DNA of 64,000 nucleotides from positions 620,001 through 684,000 of the forward strand of contig CAWIKW010000005.1 of NCBI GenBank assembly GCA_963836785.1, written 5' to 3'. Positions within the stretch are counted from its first letter, which is position 1, and every line of letters starts with the position of its first letter. The stretch is from DASQPR01 sp963836785 (GTDB lineage Bacteria > Actinomycetota > Actinomycetes > Mycobacteriales > Micromonosporaceae). The notes beneath the pieces are model-generated. The model did no database searches and was not told the DNA's origin. It saw only the letters and a list, made by a program, of their open reading frames with translations. A program made the position numbers and the translations under genes. Below are positions 42,186 to 54,652 of this stretch, in pieces.

Positions 42186-43301
42186 GTGGCGCCGGAGGCG
42201 GATTTGTCAACCCTACTGTCGCAGGCGCTGGTCGCATTCACGATCGAGTTCGACAACGAGTTCGAGCACCAGATGCCGCACACGACGGCCCGCGGTCCGG
42301 CCGCACGGTCCGGTCGCGGTCCGTGGTTGGTGTCGATGGCGATGTGGTCGAATTTCATGCGTTTCATCGATCCGGACGGTGTGCCGCTGCGCGACGTCGC
42401 CGATCTCGCGAGCATCGTCAACCTGCCCGGGCTCGAACGATGGCGTTACGTCACCGTCGAGCCCGGTCCGGCCGAACGCCGGCCGTCCCGTAACGCGGCC
42501 GGCATCGTCCGGCCGACGCGGGGCGGTCGCGCCGCTCAGTCCGTGTGGGCGCCGCTGGCCGGCACGGTCGAAACCCGCTGGGCGCAACGCTTTGGCGCGG
42601 GGGAGATGGCCGAACTCCGAGCCACGCTGTCCAGCTTCGTCACGCGAATAGACCGCGCCCTACCGCGCTATCTACCGGTTTCCGGTGTCGCGCGCGAAGA
42701 TCTCACGCGTCTGCCGTCCCGGGACGGCGATGTCGCGGATCTCGATCTGGCCGCGCTGCTGTCCCAGGTCCTGCTCGCCTACACAATGGACTTCCAGAGC
42801 GAATCCCGCTTGTCGCTTGCGCTCAGCGCCAACGTGCTGCGGGTTCTCGACGAAGCCGGCGTACGTGTTCGCGACGTTCCATTGCTGACGGGCGTCTCGA
42901 AGGAAGCGGTCAGCATTTCGCTGGGATTCCTCGAACGCGTTGACTGCGCGATCGTCGCTCCCGACCCGACCGCAAGTCGCATCAAGGTCGCCCGACTCAC
43001 CCCGAAAGGCCGTGCGGCGCAAGCGAAGTATCACCGGTTGCTGGCGCAGACCGACGAGCGCTGGATGACGCGGTACGGCCGCGCCAACGTCGACCGGTTG
43101 CGTTCGGCGTTGACCGCCTTACTGACCGGGACGGCCGGCGACCACTCGAAGCTGGCCGAGGGGCTACGGCCGTACGACGACGGGTGGCGCGCCCATCCGC
43201 CGTACGCCAACCTGACGAAGGCCATGCTCGCGGACCCCTTGGCCGTGCTGCCCCACTACCCGATGGTCTCGCATCGAGGCGGCTTCCCGGACGGTAGCTG
43301 A
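42186..43301 (+). CDS. Protein with two tandem winged-helix (MarR-like) modules
   Basis: 371 residues from a GTG 12 nt after the SnoaL stop. Two internal repeats, each beginning LSQALVAFTIEFDNEFE or LSQVLLAYTMDFQSESR, with a conserved winged-helix stretch (LPGLERWRYVTVEP and VSKEAVSISLGFLER). Probably a DNA-binding regulator. The duplicated architecture in one chain is unusual for MarR proteins, which normally dimerise. Could be co-expressed with SnoaL. Confidence 0.78.
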   Translation: MAPEADLSTLLSQALVAFTIEFDNEFEHQMPHTTARGPAARSGRGPWLVSMAMWSNFMRFIDPDGVPLRDVADLASIVNLPGLERWRYVTVEPGPAERRPSRNAAGIVRPTRGGRAAQSVWAPLAGTVETRWAQRFGAGEMAELRATLSSFVTRIDRALPRYLPVSGVAREDLTRLPSRDGDVADLDLAALLSQVLLAYTMDFQSESRLSLALSANVLRVLDEAGVRVRDVPLLTGVSKEAVSISLGFLERVDCAIVAPDPTASRIKVARLTPKGRAAQAKYHRLLAQTDERWMTRYGRANVDRLRSALTALLTGTAGDHSKLAEGLRPYDDGWRAHPPYANLTKAMLADPLAVLPHYPMVSHRGGFPDGS

Positions 43302-43327
43302 CGTCGCTACCGCCCGGTGTCAGCGGT

Positions 43328-46954
<3,627 letters not shown>

Positions 46955-46971
46955 GCTGACCACCTCCGTCA

Positions 46972-47042
46972 CCGGAGGCGCCCTTGATGAGTTCGAACCA
47001 GCCGAGCGTGGCGGACCTCACGGTCCGTCGCAGCGCCTCTCG
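46972..47042 (-). ncRNA. S-adenosylhomocysteine (SAH) riboswitch
   Basis: In the metH leader, read on the minus strand: P1 GAGGCGC (47033-47039) with GCGCCTC (46975-46981), the GCTGCGACGG core, P2 CGGACC-GTGA-GGTCCG (47012-47027), then CCACGCTCGG and AAGGGCGCC, which follow the order of the SAH riboswitch consensus including its pseudoknot segment. SAH binding normally turns expression on. The ribosome site lies just beyond P1. Confidence 0.82.
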
Positions 47043-47162
47043 ACCTGGTCATAAAGCATACCTTGAGGCGGATATTCCGGCGCGGCGTCGGCCGGTGTCG
47101 GCGCCGGGCGTGATTGCGCACTCCGGTGACGTGCGGTCGCGCATGGCCGATACGGTCGCCTT

Positions 47163-47465
47163 ATGAGTGATCTCTACGCGGGAACGGCGACGTTTTCGAT
47201 GCCCAACGGCCCGACGGTCGACGCGGAGGTGAACCTCTGGATCGAGGACCATGGACCGCTGGTCGAGTGGGGCGGCACGGCCGAGGCCCACGAGCCGGGG
47301 ATCCTGTGGAACGGTGGCCAGCAGGTCGCCGCGCTGCGCTTCGGCAGCGTCGAGTCGGGCTTTCACACCGGCGACTGCATCATCGAGACGGTCGAGCCGG
47401 GCGATGTGGAGCGCGTCACGTTGCGCGGCTCGGGCGAGCTGGCCGAGGTCGATTCGGAGCAGTAA
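47163..47465 (+). CDS. Small conserved-looking protein, unknown function
   Basis: 100 residues, mostly beta-rich (YAGTATFSMPNG, VNLWIEDHGPLVEWGG, VERVTLRGSGELA), soluble and acidic. Divergent from metH. No family recognised. Codon use and the absence of low complexity support coding. Followed by copy 2 of the palindromic element. Confidence 0.65.
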   Translation: MSDLYAGTATFSMPNGPTVDAEVNLWIEDHGPLVEWGGTAEAHEPGILWNGGQQVAALRFGSVESGFHTGDCIIETVEPGDVERVTLRGSGELAEVDSEQ

Positions 47466-47536
47466 CGGCGCGGCCCGCCCGCCACACGCGGCCAGACACC
47501 GGTCATGCGGCTAGACCCGGGCATTGAGCCGCGGAA

Positions 47537-47589
47537 TTGTACGGAACTTGGCCGCTAGATCGCGCGATTGGCGCCCAAGTTCCGTACAA
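47537..47589. repeat. Dispersed palindromic element, copy 2
   Basis: Perfect 15-bp arms (47537-47551 with 47575-47589; TTGTACGGAACTTGG and complement) around a 23-nt loop, in the convergent gap before the DUF2000 gene. Same arms and loop length as 26671-26721. Confidence 0.85.
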
Positions 47590-47599
47590 GTGCGGCGGG

Positions 47600-48076
47600 C
47601 TACGGCAGGAGGCTCAGCTTGCCCACGATCTTGTCGACGGTCTTACGTGGACCGACGATGCTCACCGCGTAGTACGTCAGGTGCTCCCGGTCGGTGGCGC
47701 CGATCTGGTCGGCGTACTCGTCATAGACCCGGGTCTGTTGTGCCAGCGCAGGCATGTCCGCGATCAGCACGCCCTCGGCGGTCGCCGCCCGGTCCCGGAT
47801 CCCGGCGATCTGCTCCGGCAGCGCACCGAGGATGCTGCAGCCGATCCAGGGCAGGCCGAGGTGGCGCTCGCCGTCGCCGTCCTTGACATCCGGGCCGTGG
47901 ATCCCCGGCACCTGCGCGCCGACGACCGACGCAACACAGGCCGCGGCGTTGACGGCGCGACCCGGGGGCAGCGCCCGGTCGACGACGATGACCCATTTCA
48001 GGCGCGCTGAGCGGGTCGACTCGCTCGTGATGATTTCGTCGGACCGGAACCCGACGGCGTTCGGCTGCATCTGCAT
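47600..48076 (-). CDS. DUF2000 family protein
   Basis: 158 residues. The N-terminal LKWVIVVDRALPPGRAVNAAACVAS strand-helix and the central WIGCSILGALPEQIAGIR are typical of DUF2000, a peptidyl-tRNA hydrolase II-like fold of unknown activity. Divergent from the Lrp/AsnC gene with 92 bp between starts. The pairing of DUF2000 with an Lrp-type regulator suggests the latter controls it. Confidence 0.85.
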   Translation of the reverse strand: MQMQPNAVGFRSDEIITSESTRSARLKWVIVVDRALPPGRAVNAAACVASVVGAQVPGIHGPDVKDGDGERHLGLPWIGCSILGALPEQIAGIRDRAATAEGVLIADMPALAQQTRVYDEYADQIGATDREHLTYYAVSIVGPRKTVDKIVGKLSLLP

Positions 48077-48168
48077 CCTTCCCCAAAAGTGCGGAACTCT
48101 ATCGAAAGGCTAGCCATAGATGCGGTCACCATCGAGGAATCCGTAGATAATCCGGTTAGCATGGGGAT

Positions 48169-48648
48169 ATGGCGGATCTGGACGAACTTGATACGGCGAT
48201 CCTGCGGGAATTGCAACGCGATGCACGGCGTACGAATCGGGACGTCGCCGCGGCCGTGGGAGTGTCGCCGACCACGGCGCTCGACCGGACGCGCGCGCTG
48301 CGCGACCGTGGTGTGATCCGGCAGGCGACACTCGACGTCGATCTCGAGTCGATCGGTCGGCCGGTGCAGGCGCTGATTGCCGTACGGATCAGGCCGCCGT
48401 CGCGGCGCAACATCGAAGCGTTCCGCAACTGGGTGAGTCGACTCCCGGACACGATCGGGCTGTTCGTGCTCTCCGGCACCGAGGATTTCCTGATCCATGT
48501 CGCGGTGCCCGACAACAACAGCCTCTATGCGTTCGTCATCGACCGGCTCACCGAACGGCCCGAGGTCGCCGACGTCCGCACCAGCGTCGTGTACGAACAC
48601 CTGCGCACCCAGGTGATCCCGCCGGTCGCGGCGCGGCGGCCGCGCTGA
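48169..48648 (+). CDS. Lrp/AsnC family transcriptional regulator
   Basis: 159 residues. N-terminal helix-turn-helix (DELDTAILRELQRDARRTNR, then VGVSPTTALDRTRALRDRGV) and a C-terminal RAM ligand-binding domain (VLSGTEDFLIHVAVPD, VADVRTSVVYEHLR). Such proteins sense amino acids and act as octamers. Likely controls itself and the divergent DUF2000 gene. Its last codons overlap the first of several GC-rich 20-bp repeats. Confidence 0.92.
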   Translation: MADLDELDTAILRELQRDARRTNRDVAAAVGVSPTTALDRTRALRDRGVIRQATLDVDLESIGRPVQALIAVRIRPPSRRNIEAFRNWVSRLPDTIGLFVLSGTEDFLIHVAVPDNNSLYAFVIDRLTERPEVADVRTSVVYEHLRTQVIPPVAARRPR

Positions 48649-48714
48649 GCGAGCCCGGGTCGCGCTGAGCGAGCCCCGGTCGCGGCGCGGCAACCGCGCT
48701 GAGCGAGCCGAGGT
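48641..48714. repeat. Three 20-bp repeats after the Lrp gene
   Basis: CGCGCTGAGCGAGCCCGGGT-like units at 48641-48660, 48661-48680 and 48695-48714. The first includes the Lrp stop codon. A larger copy pair (about 39 bp, GGTCGCGGCGCGGC...) spans 48625 and 48679. Local duplication. Confidence 0.8.
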
Positions 48715-48793
48715 CGCGCTGATTCCGCCCATCCGGGGTGACCCGATCGTCGCAGTCCCGCCGCGGGCGGCGTCCCCCTCTACCATGGCCGGA

Positions 48794-48963
48794 TGGCAGC
48801 GCGCCCCGAGCAGACCACGCGACGCCGTTCGCGGCGCGGCGAGGGTCGCTCCGGGGTAACCCCGGGGGCGTACGAGGTATCACGGCACGGCACCGCATGT
48901 GCTTCGCTGCGCTACGCGCAAGACCGCACACGCACGACTGGGACTCGTCGGGGCGCGCTGCCA
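48794..48963 (+). ncRNA. Putative retron msr-msd RNA
   Basis: A perfect 16-bp inverted repeat (48794-48809 with 48948-48963) encloses 138 nt and ends 38 nt before the reverse transcriptase start, as retron a1/a2 repeats do. An AGC with candidate branching G48810 directly follows a1. Two compact hairpins (CGCCG-TTCG-CGGCG, 48823-48836; CCGGGG-TAA-CCCCGG, 48851-48865) could be the msr part. A longer arm with base pairs ACGAG/CTCGT (48872-48876/48944-48948), GCATGTGC/GCACACGC and an inner TGCGC/GCGCA hairpin could be the msd template. No database match was run. Confidence 0.75.
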
Positions 48964-49001
48964 ATACTCCCGCCCGCGTCAGCCCGCGATCCGGGTGCCC
49001 G

Positions 49002-50567
49002 ATGACGTCGACGGCCGGCGGTGACCAGCGTCCGGCCAAACGAACTCCGCCTCGATCGCGCCTGAAGCTGCAGACCATCGATCTGGCGACGGCTTCCGTT
49101 GCCGCGCCATCCGCGAGTCAAGCGACATTTCATGCGCGTGACCGGCCGCATCTCTCACCGGAGAATGCGATCCGCTTGGCGCGACGACGAGCCCAACGCG
49201 ACGACGCGCTAGCTGACGAATTCGGTGCCGGCCGACGCGGCAACGCCATCGCCGGTGCGCTGGCCGATGCTTACCTGGCGGTCGACGACTGGCGTCGCCC
49301 GACGCTCGCCGCGGCGACCCGGTCGGTGCTCGGTCGGGCGCCGCGCTGGATCTATCCGGTCCTGGACGAGATTCTCGCGGCCTATCCGCAGCCGCCACGC
49401 GACCGACCGCGTGAGCTGGCCGCATACGTTGCCCGCCTGCGCGCGTTCCGGGCCGAAATCGCCGGAGCGCCGGGTTCCCGACCCGACGCGGCGGACCGGC
49501 CGATCCGCGTCGTCGGGCGTCCGGTCGGACCGACCCGCACCGTCCGCCGCCCGTTTCATACCAGGCCGATCGACGACCTGGACTCACTCGCCGCGTTGCT
49601 CGGGCTCACGATCGAAGAACTCGACTGGTACGCCGATCGACGCGGTCTTAACCATCGCGACCGCGATCGGCGGCTTCAACATTACCGACACGTCTGGCTC
49701 AATGGACGTCTGATCGAGGCGCCCAAGCCGCGATTGCGGGCGGCGCAGCGTCGCCTGCTCACGGACGTCATCGGTCCGATCCCCGCTCATCCGGCCGCCC
49801 ACGGGTTCGTCGCCGGACGCTCGCCCCATACGTTTGCGGCGCCGCACGCCGGGCGACCGCTGGTGATCCGTATGGACGTCACGTCGTTCTTCGCGTCGGT
49901 GACCGCGCCCCGCGTGTACGGGCTCCTGCGCTCGGCCGGCTATCCCGAGCCGGTGGCGCACACGATCACCGCGCTCGGCACGACCCGTACGCCTTCTTCG
50001 GTGTGTAGCTCGGCGCCGACTAACGTGCCGGACCGCCCGTACCGGCTGGCATTGCTCCGCACGGCCCACCTCCCGCAAGGCGCGCCCACCTCGCCGGCGC
50101 TCGCGAACCTGTGCGGGTTTCGCCTCGATCGCCGGCTGTCCGGGCTCGCCACCGCGATCGGAATGCGATATACGCGGTACGCCGACGATCTCGCCTTCTC
50201 CGGCGACCTGTCGCCGGCCGTGGCGCTCAGGTTCGTCGCGACGGTCACCAAGATTGCTGGCGACGAGGGTTTCCGCATCAACGCCGGAAAGACGCGCATC
50301 CGTGGCCGCGGCGATCGGCAGGCACTCGCCGGTCTCGTCGTGAACGCTGCACCGGCCGTTGCCCGCGATGAGTACGACCTGCTGCGAGCCTTGCTACACA
50401 ACGCATCGCGGACTGGTCTGGCCGACCAGAATCGCGACGGTCACGCCGATTTCCGCGGCTACCTTGCCGGCCGCATAGCCTGGGTCGGTCATCGGCATCC
50501 GGCCCGTGCGGCAAAGCTGGCTGCACTTTTCGATGCCGCGTGTTCCGCTCCCGACGGTTCCGACTAG
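49002..50567 (+). CDS. Retron-type reverse transcriptase
   Basis: 521 residues from the ATG at 49002. The first 240 residues form an N-terminal extension ending LLGLTIEELDWYADRRGL, which myxobacterial-type retron RTs also carry. RT blocks follow: IEAPKPRLRAAQRRLL, AHGFVAGRS, RMDVTSFFASV (catalytic Asp292), LPQGAPTSPALANL, YADD at 393-396, GFRINAGKTRIRG and LAGLVVN (442-448), which occupies the retron VTG position. Thumb region to the end. No maturase, protease or helicase domain. Preceded by a candidate msr-msd RNA. Its TAG shares CTAG with the stop of convergent treZ. Confidence 0.93.
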   Translation: MTSTAGGDQRPAKRTPPRSRLKLQTIDLATASVAAPSASQATFHARDRPHLSPENAIRLARRRAQRDDALADEFGAGRRGNAIAGALADAYLAVDDWRRPTLAAATRSVLGRAPRWIYPVLDEILAAYPQPPRDRPRELAAYVARLRAFRAEIAGAPGSRPDAADRPIRVVGRPVGPTRTVRRPFHTRPIDDLDSLAALLGLTIEELDWYADRRGLNHRDRDRRLQHYRHVWLNGRLIEAPKPRLRAAQRRLLTDVIGPIPAHPAAHGFVAGRSPHTFAAPHAGRPLVIRMDVTSFFASVTAPRVYGLLRSAGYPEPVAHTITALGTTRTPSSVCSSAPTNVPDRPYRLALLRTAHLPQGAPTSPALANLCGFRLDRRLSGLATAIGMRYTRYADDLAFSGDLSPAVALRFVATVTKIAGDEGFRINAGKTRIRGRGDRQALAGLVVNAAPAVARDEYDLLRALLHNASRTGLADQNRDGHADFRGYLAGRIAWVGHRHPARAAKLAALFDAACSAPDGSD

Positions 50568-52304
50568 ACCAGGCGAACGACGGCGGCCGCTTCGGCCGGC
50601 AATCGGAATGGCGTGGCGCTCCCGTTCGCGTCAGCCGAGGTTGCATAGAGAGTTTCCACGGCCGGCAAGTCGACACTCACCGGTTCCGCGCCGAGATTGG
50701 CAACGACGAGGCAGCGGCCGCGGCGGATAACGACGTGGTGCTCGCCGTACGTGACCTCGACCCGATCCAGACGCGGATCGGACAGGTCAGGATGGCGCCG
50801 CCGCAGCGCGATCAGTTCCCGATACACGGTCAGCATCTCGGCGTGCTCGCGCAGTTCCAGTTCGTCCCAGTCCAGCTTCGACCGGGTGAATGTCGCGGGA
50901 TCCTGCGGATCGGGTACGTCTTCCGCCCGCCACCCGTGTCGCGCGAACTCACCACGCCGTCCCGCAGCCACAGCAGCACCCAGTTCCGGTTCCGGATGAC
51001 TCGTGAAGTACTGCCACGGCGTACTCGCCGCCCATTCCTCGCCCATGAATAGCATCGGCGTGAACGGCGACGTGAACAGCAGCACGGCCGCGACCCGCAG
51101 CAGCGCCGGAGAGAGCGTCGCGGTCAGCCGGTCGCCGTCCGCTCGGTTGCCGATCTGATCGTGATTCTGCAGGTACGCGATGAAGCGATATCCGGGGGTC
51201 GTGGTGCGATCGATCGGCCGTCCATGCTGCCGCTCACGAAACGTCGAGTACGTCCCGTTGTGGACAAACGCCTCCTGCCACACCTTCGCCAGGCCGGAGA
51301 TATCGCCGAAGTCGTCGTAATAGCCCTGCCGCTCGCCGGTGAGCAATGCGTGCAGCGAGTGGTGGATGTCGTCGTCCCATTGGGCGGTAAGGCCGATGCC
51401 GCCAGCGTCCCGCGATGTGATCAGACGGGCATCGTTGAGATCGGACTCGGCGATCAACGTGAGCGGCCGCCGCAGATGCGTGGCGAGCACATCCACCTCA
51501 GCGACCAGCTGCTCGAGCACATGCGTGGCGCTGTGATCCACCAGCGCGTGTACGGCATCCAGCCGTAGGCCGTCCGCGTGGTAGTCCCGCAGCCACGCCA
51601 GCGCGCTGTCGATGACGTATCGCCGCACGCCGTCGGAGAGTGGTCCGTCGAGGTTCAGTGACTGGCCCCAACTGTTCGATGCCCGACGAGAACACGGGTG
51701 CGAACATCGGTGCGTACGCTCCGGACGGACCGAAGTGGTTGTAGACGGCGTCGATCAGCACGGCGAGTCCACGAGCGTGGCACGCGTCGACGAACTTCTT
51801 CAGCCCGTCCGGCCCGCCGTACGGTTCGTGTGGCGCATACCAGCAGACTCCGTCGTACCCCCAGCCGTGATCACCGTTGAATGCGTTGACCGGCAACAGT
51901 TCGACGAAGTCGATACCCAGGTCGGCGAGGTGATCCAGGCGGTCGATGGCCGCGTCGAACGTCCCCTCCGGTGTGAACGTGCCGATGTGCAACTCGTAGA
52001 TCACCGCGCCCGGCAATGCCCGACCGGTCCAGCCGTGGTCGGACCAGCGGAACTCATCGTGGTCGTAGACCCGGCTCGCGGCGTGGACACCGTTCGGCTG
52101 CCACCGCGATTGCGGATCGGGATAGCCCTTGTCGTCATCGTCGATGAGGAACGCGTAGTCGGTGCCCGGTGCCGCGCCCGGCACATTCAATCGCCACCAG
52201 CCGTCGTCCGAACGCTCCATGGCAACGACGTCCGCGCCGGAATCCGGACCCAGCCGCAGTCGGATCCGGTCACGCTCGGGCGCCCACACGCCGAAGCCGG
52301 TCAC
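50564..52304 (-). pseudogene. treZ: Malto-oligosyltrehalose trehalohydrolase, frameshifted
   Basis: TreZ hydrolyses maltooligosyl-trehalose to release trehalose. Read from the GTG at 52304 (GTGA overlap with treY), the N-terminal carbohydrate-binding and barrel regions (VIYELHIGTFTPEGTF, DAVYNHFGPSG) are normal up to about residue 210. The frame then fails near 51668-51690. The rest continues in another frame: WGQSLNLDG, the catalytic ADGLRLDAVHAL and AESDLND, and LQNHDQIGNR, to the stop at 50564. The gene is 580 codons plus one base, so a single insertion near a GGGG run explains it. Decay, sequencing error or programmed shift are all possible. Confidence 0.88.
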
Positions 52305-54652
52305 GGCCGGGGGTCCTCGTCCCGAACCAACAGCGCGACCGGAAGTGATTCGAAGAGTGCCGACAGGGCCAGCGAAGGGCCATCGAGCAACGCACCCGTC
52401 AGCACATCTCGCCATTGGCCATCCGGCATGGTGACGGCGTCGGCATCGGCCCAGCCGCCCGACTCGGCCAACGCGACCGGCCGGCGGGTCACGACGGTCA
52501 CCGCGCCGCCGCGGTCGAAACCGAAGACATGCCCGGCGTGCGGTCCGCCCGCGACCAGCGGAAGGTAGTCGCCGAACAGATCCGGGCGATCGCGCCGCAG
52601 CCGCAGTGCGCGACTCGTCACGAGAAGTTTGGCCCCGCCGGATGAGTCGAGGCCGGGGATCCAGCCGTCGTCGAGGCGCTCCAACAATCTCGCGCGGGCG
52701 CCGAAGTCGACGGGCCGACGGTTGTCCGGATCCACCAGCGAGTTGTCCCACAGTTCGGTGCCCTGGTACGTGTCCGGCACGCCCGGCATCGTGAGCTGCA
52801 CCAGCTTCTGGCCGACCGCGTTGCTCCATCCGGGGACGGTGATGTCGGCGACGAATGCGTCGATCGACGACCGCAGCGGACCGTACATGGCGTCGACTAC
52901 ACCGTGCACCGCGCGCTCGAACGCTTCATTGGGCTCGGCCCACGTCGTGTGTGTGGACGCCTCGCGGGCGGCCTTTACCACGTATGCGTGCAGGCGCTCC
53001 GGCTCGATCGGCCACGCGCCGACGGCGGATTGCCAGATCAGCGCGGCGAGATCCGGATCGTCGAGCGGTGCGGCCGCCGTCCATTCGGACACTGCCGCCT
53101 GCCAGCGCGGGCCGATCTCCGATAGCACGGCGAGCCGGGCACGGACGTCCTCGCCGCGCTTGGTGTCGTGCGTCGAAAGCGTCGTCATGCCGTGCGGCCA
53201 CTCGCGCACCCGTCGCATCGCGGCCGCGTGGAACTCCTCCGCCGAGACGCCAAACTGGTCGGGCGCGCCGCCGACCTCGTTCAGTGCGACGAAGCGGGTC
53301 CACCGGTAATAGGCGGTGTCCTCGACTCCCTTGGCCATGACGGCGCCGCTGTACTGCTGGAACCGTTGCGCCAGCTCGGTGTGCGGATCGGTGATGGCCG
53401 GCGATACGGCGGTCACCGCTTCCGGGAACGTCGCGGCGGCCTCTTCGATCGCTTCGTCGAGATGTTCACGCCCGGCCGGCAGGTAGGTCCGGTAAACGTC
53501 GAGGTGCACCGCGATGCCGGCAATGGCCGCCCGCGCTTTCGGATGCTTGGGCGCCAGGTTGGCCAGGCGGCTCAGCTCGGCGGCCAACAGCGTCACCGCC
53601 GCCTCGCGCTTGGCGTCGAGGGCGGCGTCGAAGAAACGGCTACGGGCCGGGAAGTGCGTGACACCGGCCGGATCGATGAACAGCCCGCATACTTCGCGCA
53701 AGGCGTCGTAGCCGGTGTTTCCCGCGACCGGCCAGTCGTCGGGCATCTCCTCGCCGTACTCCAGAATCTTTTCGACCGCGAGCCAAGCGTTGGGTGCCGC
53801 GGACCGCAACCGCCGCAGGTACGCACCCGGGTCGCGTAAGCCGTCCGGATGGTCGACGCGGATGCCGTCAACGAGCCCGGCCTGCACCCAGCGAAGGATT
53901 TCGACGTGCGTCTGCGCAAACACGTCCGGATCCTCGACGCGTACGCCGGCGAGATCGGACACCGCGAAGAAGCGGCGGTATGTCAGCTCCGTGTTGGCGC
54001 GGCGCCAGTTGACCAGCCGGTATTGCTGCCGCATGTGGACCTCGACCGGCGACCCGTCGTCGGTGCCCGGCGCGATCGGATAGCGGTGTTCGAAGTAGCG
54101 CAGTTCCGGGCCGTCCGGTACGTCGCGATCGACGAAGACATCGTCGAGCGAGTCATCGCCGAGCACCGGGATGAGCAACGGACCGCGCGACCAGTCGATG
54201 TCGAACCAGGGCGCGTACGGCGAGTCCGGTCCGTCCCGTAGCACCGACCACCACGCCGGGTTCGTCTCCGGGCGCGCCACGCCGAGGTGATTGGGCACGA
54301 TGTCGACGACGAGGCCGAGCCCAACGGATCGCAATGCCGCGACCAGACGATCGAGCGCTTCGGCGCCACCGAGCTCCGGATTCACCCGGGTCGGATCGAC
54401 CACGTCGTAGCCATGTGCCGATCCGGGCGTCGCCGCGAGCAGTGGTGCGCTGTAGAAGTGGGTAACCCCGAGGCTTGCGAGGTACGGCGCGAGCTTGGCG
54501 GCCGTGTCGAGGTCGAAGTCGGGCCGGACCTGCACCCGGTACGTCGAGACGGGCACCGTCGACGTGGCACCCACCGTCGTCGCCGCCGCGCCGGGCGTCG
54601 CCGCGCCGGGCGTCGCCGGGGCGTCGCCGGCGGCGGACGTCGAATCCGTCAT
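52301..54652 (-). CDS. treY: Malto-oligosyltrehalose synthase
   Basis: Rearranges the reducing-end alpha-1,4 bond of maltodextrins to alpha,alpha-1,1. 783 residues from the ATG at 54652 (ATGA overlap with treX). GH13 motifs: HFYSAPLLAATPGSAHGYDV, VDIVPNHLGV, GIRVDHPDGL with the catalytic Asp, AVEKILEYGE with the catalytic Glu, and LSTHDTKRGED. The N-terminal 30 residues are an Ala/Pro/Gly/Thr stretch coded by short repeats and probably disordered. Length is normal for the family. Confidence 0.95.
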   Translation of the reverse strand: MTDSTSAAGDAPATPGAATPGAAATTVGATSTVPVSTYRVQVRPDFDLDTAAKLAPYLASLGVTHFYSAPLLAATPGSAHGYDVVDPTRVNPELGGAEALDRLVAALRSVGLGLVVDIVPNHLGVARPETNPAWWSVLRDGPDSPYAPWFDIDWSRGPLLIPVLGDDSLDDVFVDRDVPDGPELRYFEHRYPIAPGTDDGSPVEVHMRQQYRLVNWRRANTELTYRRFFAVSDLAGVRVEDPDVFAQTHVEILRWVQAGLVDGIRVDHPDGLRDPGAYLRRLRSAAPNAWLAVEKILEYGEEMPDDWPVAGNTGYDALREVCGLFIDPAGVTHFPARSRFFDAALDAKREAAVTLLAAELSRLANLAPKHPKARAAIAGIAVHLDVYRTYLPAGREHLDEAIEEAAATFPEAVTAVSPAITDPHTELAQRFQQYSGAVMAKGVEDTAYYRWTRFVALNEVGGAPDQFGVSAEEFHAAAMRRVREWPHGMTTLSTHDTKRGEDVRARLAVLSEIGPRWQAAVSEWTAAAPLDDPDLAALIWQSAVGAWPIEPERLHAYVVKAAREASTHTTWAEPNEAFERAVHGVVDAMYGPLRSSIDAFVADITVPGWSNAVGQKLVQLTMPGVPDTYQGTELWDNSLVDPDNRRPVDFGARARLLERLDDGWIPGLDSSGGAKLLVTSRALRLRRDRPDLFGDYLPLVAGGPHAGHVFGFDRGGAVTVVTRRPVALAESGGWADADAVTMPDGQWRDVLTGALLDGPSLALSALFESLPVALLVRDEDPRP

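Noticed and set aside
48641..48714. GC-rich repeats before the RT as CRISPR or DGR template repeats
   Set aside because: Three units only, nearly contiguous with no regular spacers, and no adenine-rich variable/template pair. Local duplication is sufficient.
49002..50567. RT as a group II intron protein or diversity-generating RT
   Set aside because: No maturase or HNH region, no intron boundaries, no template/variable repeats. The a1/a2 repeat and GLVVN motif favour a retron.
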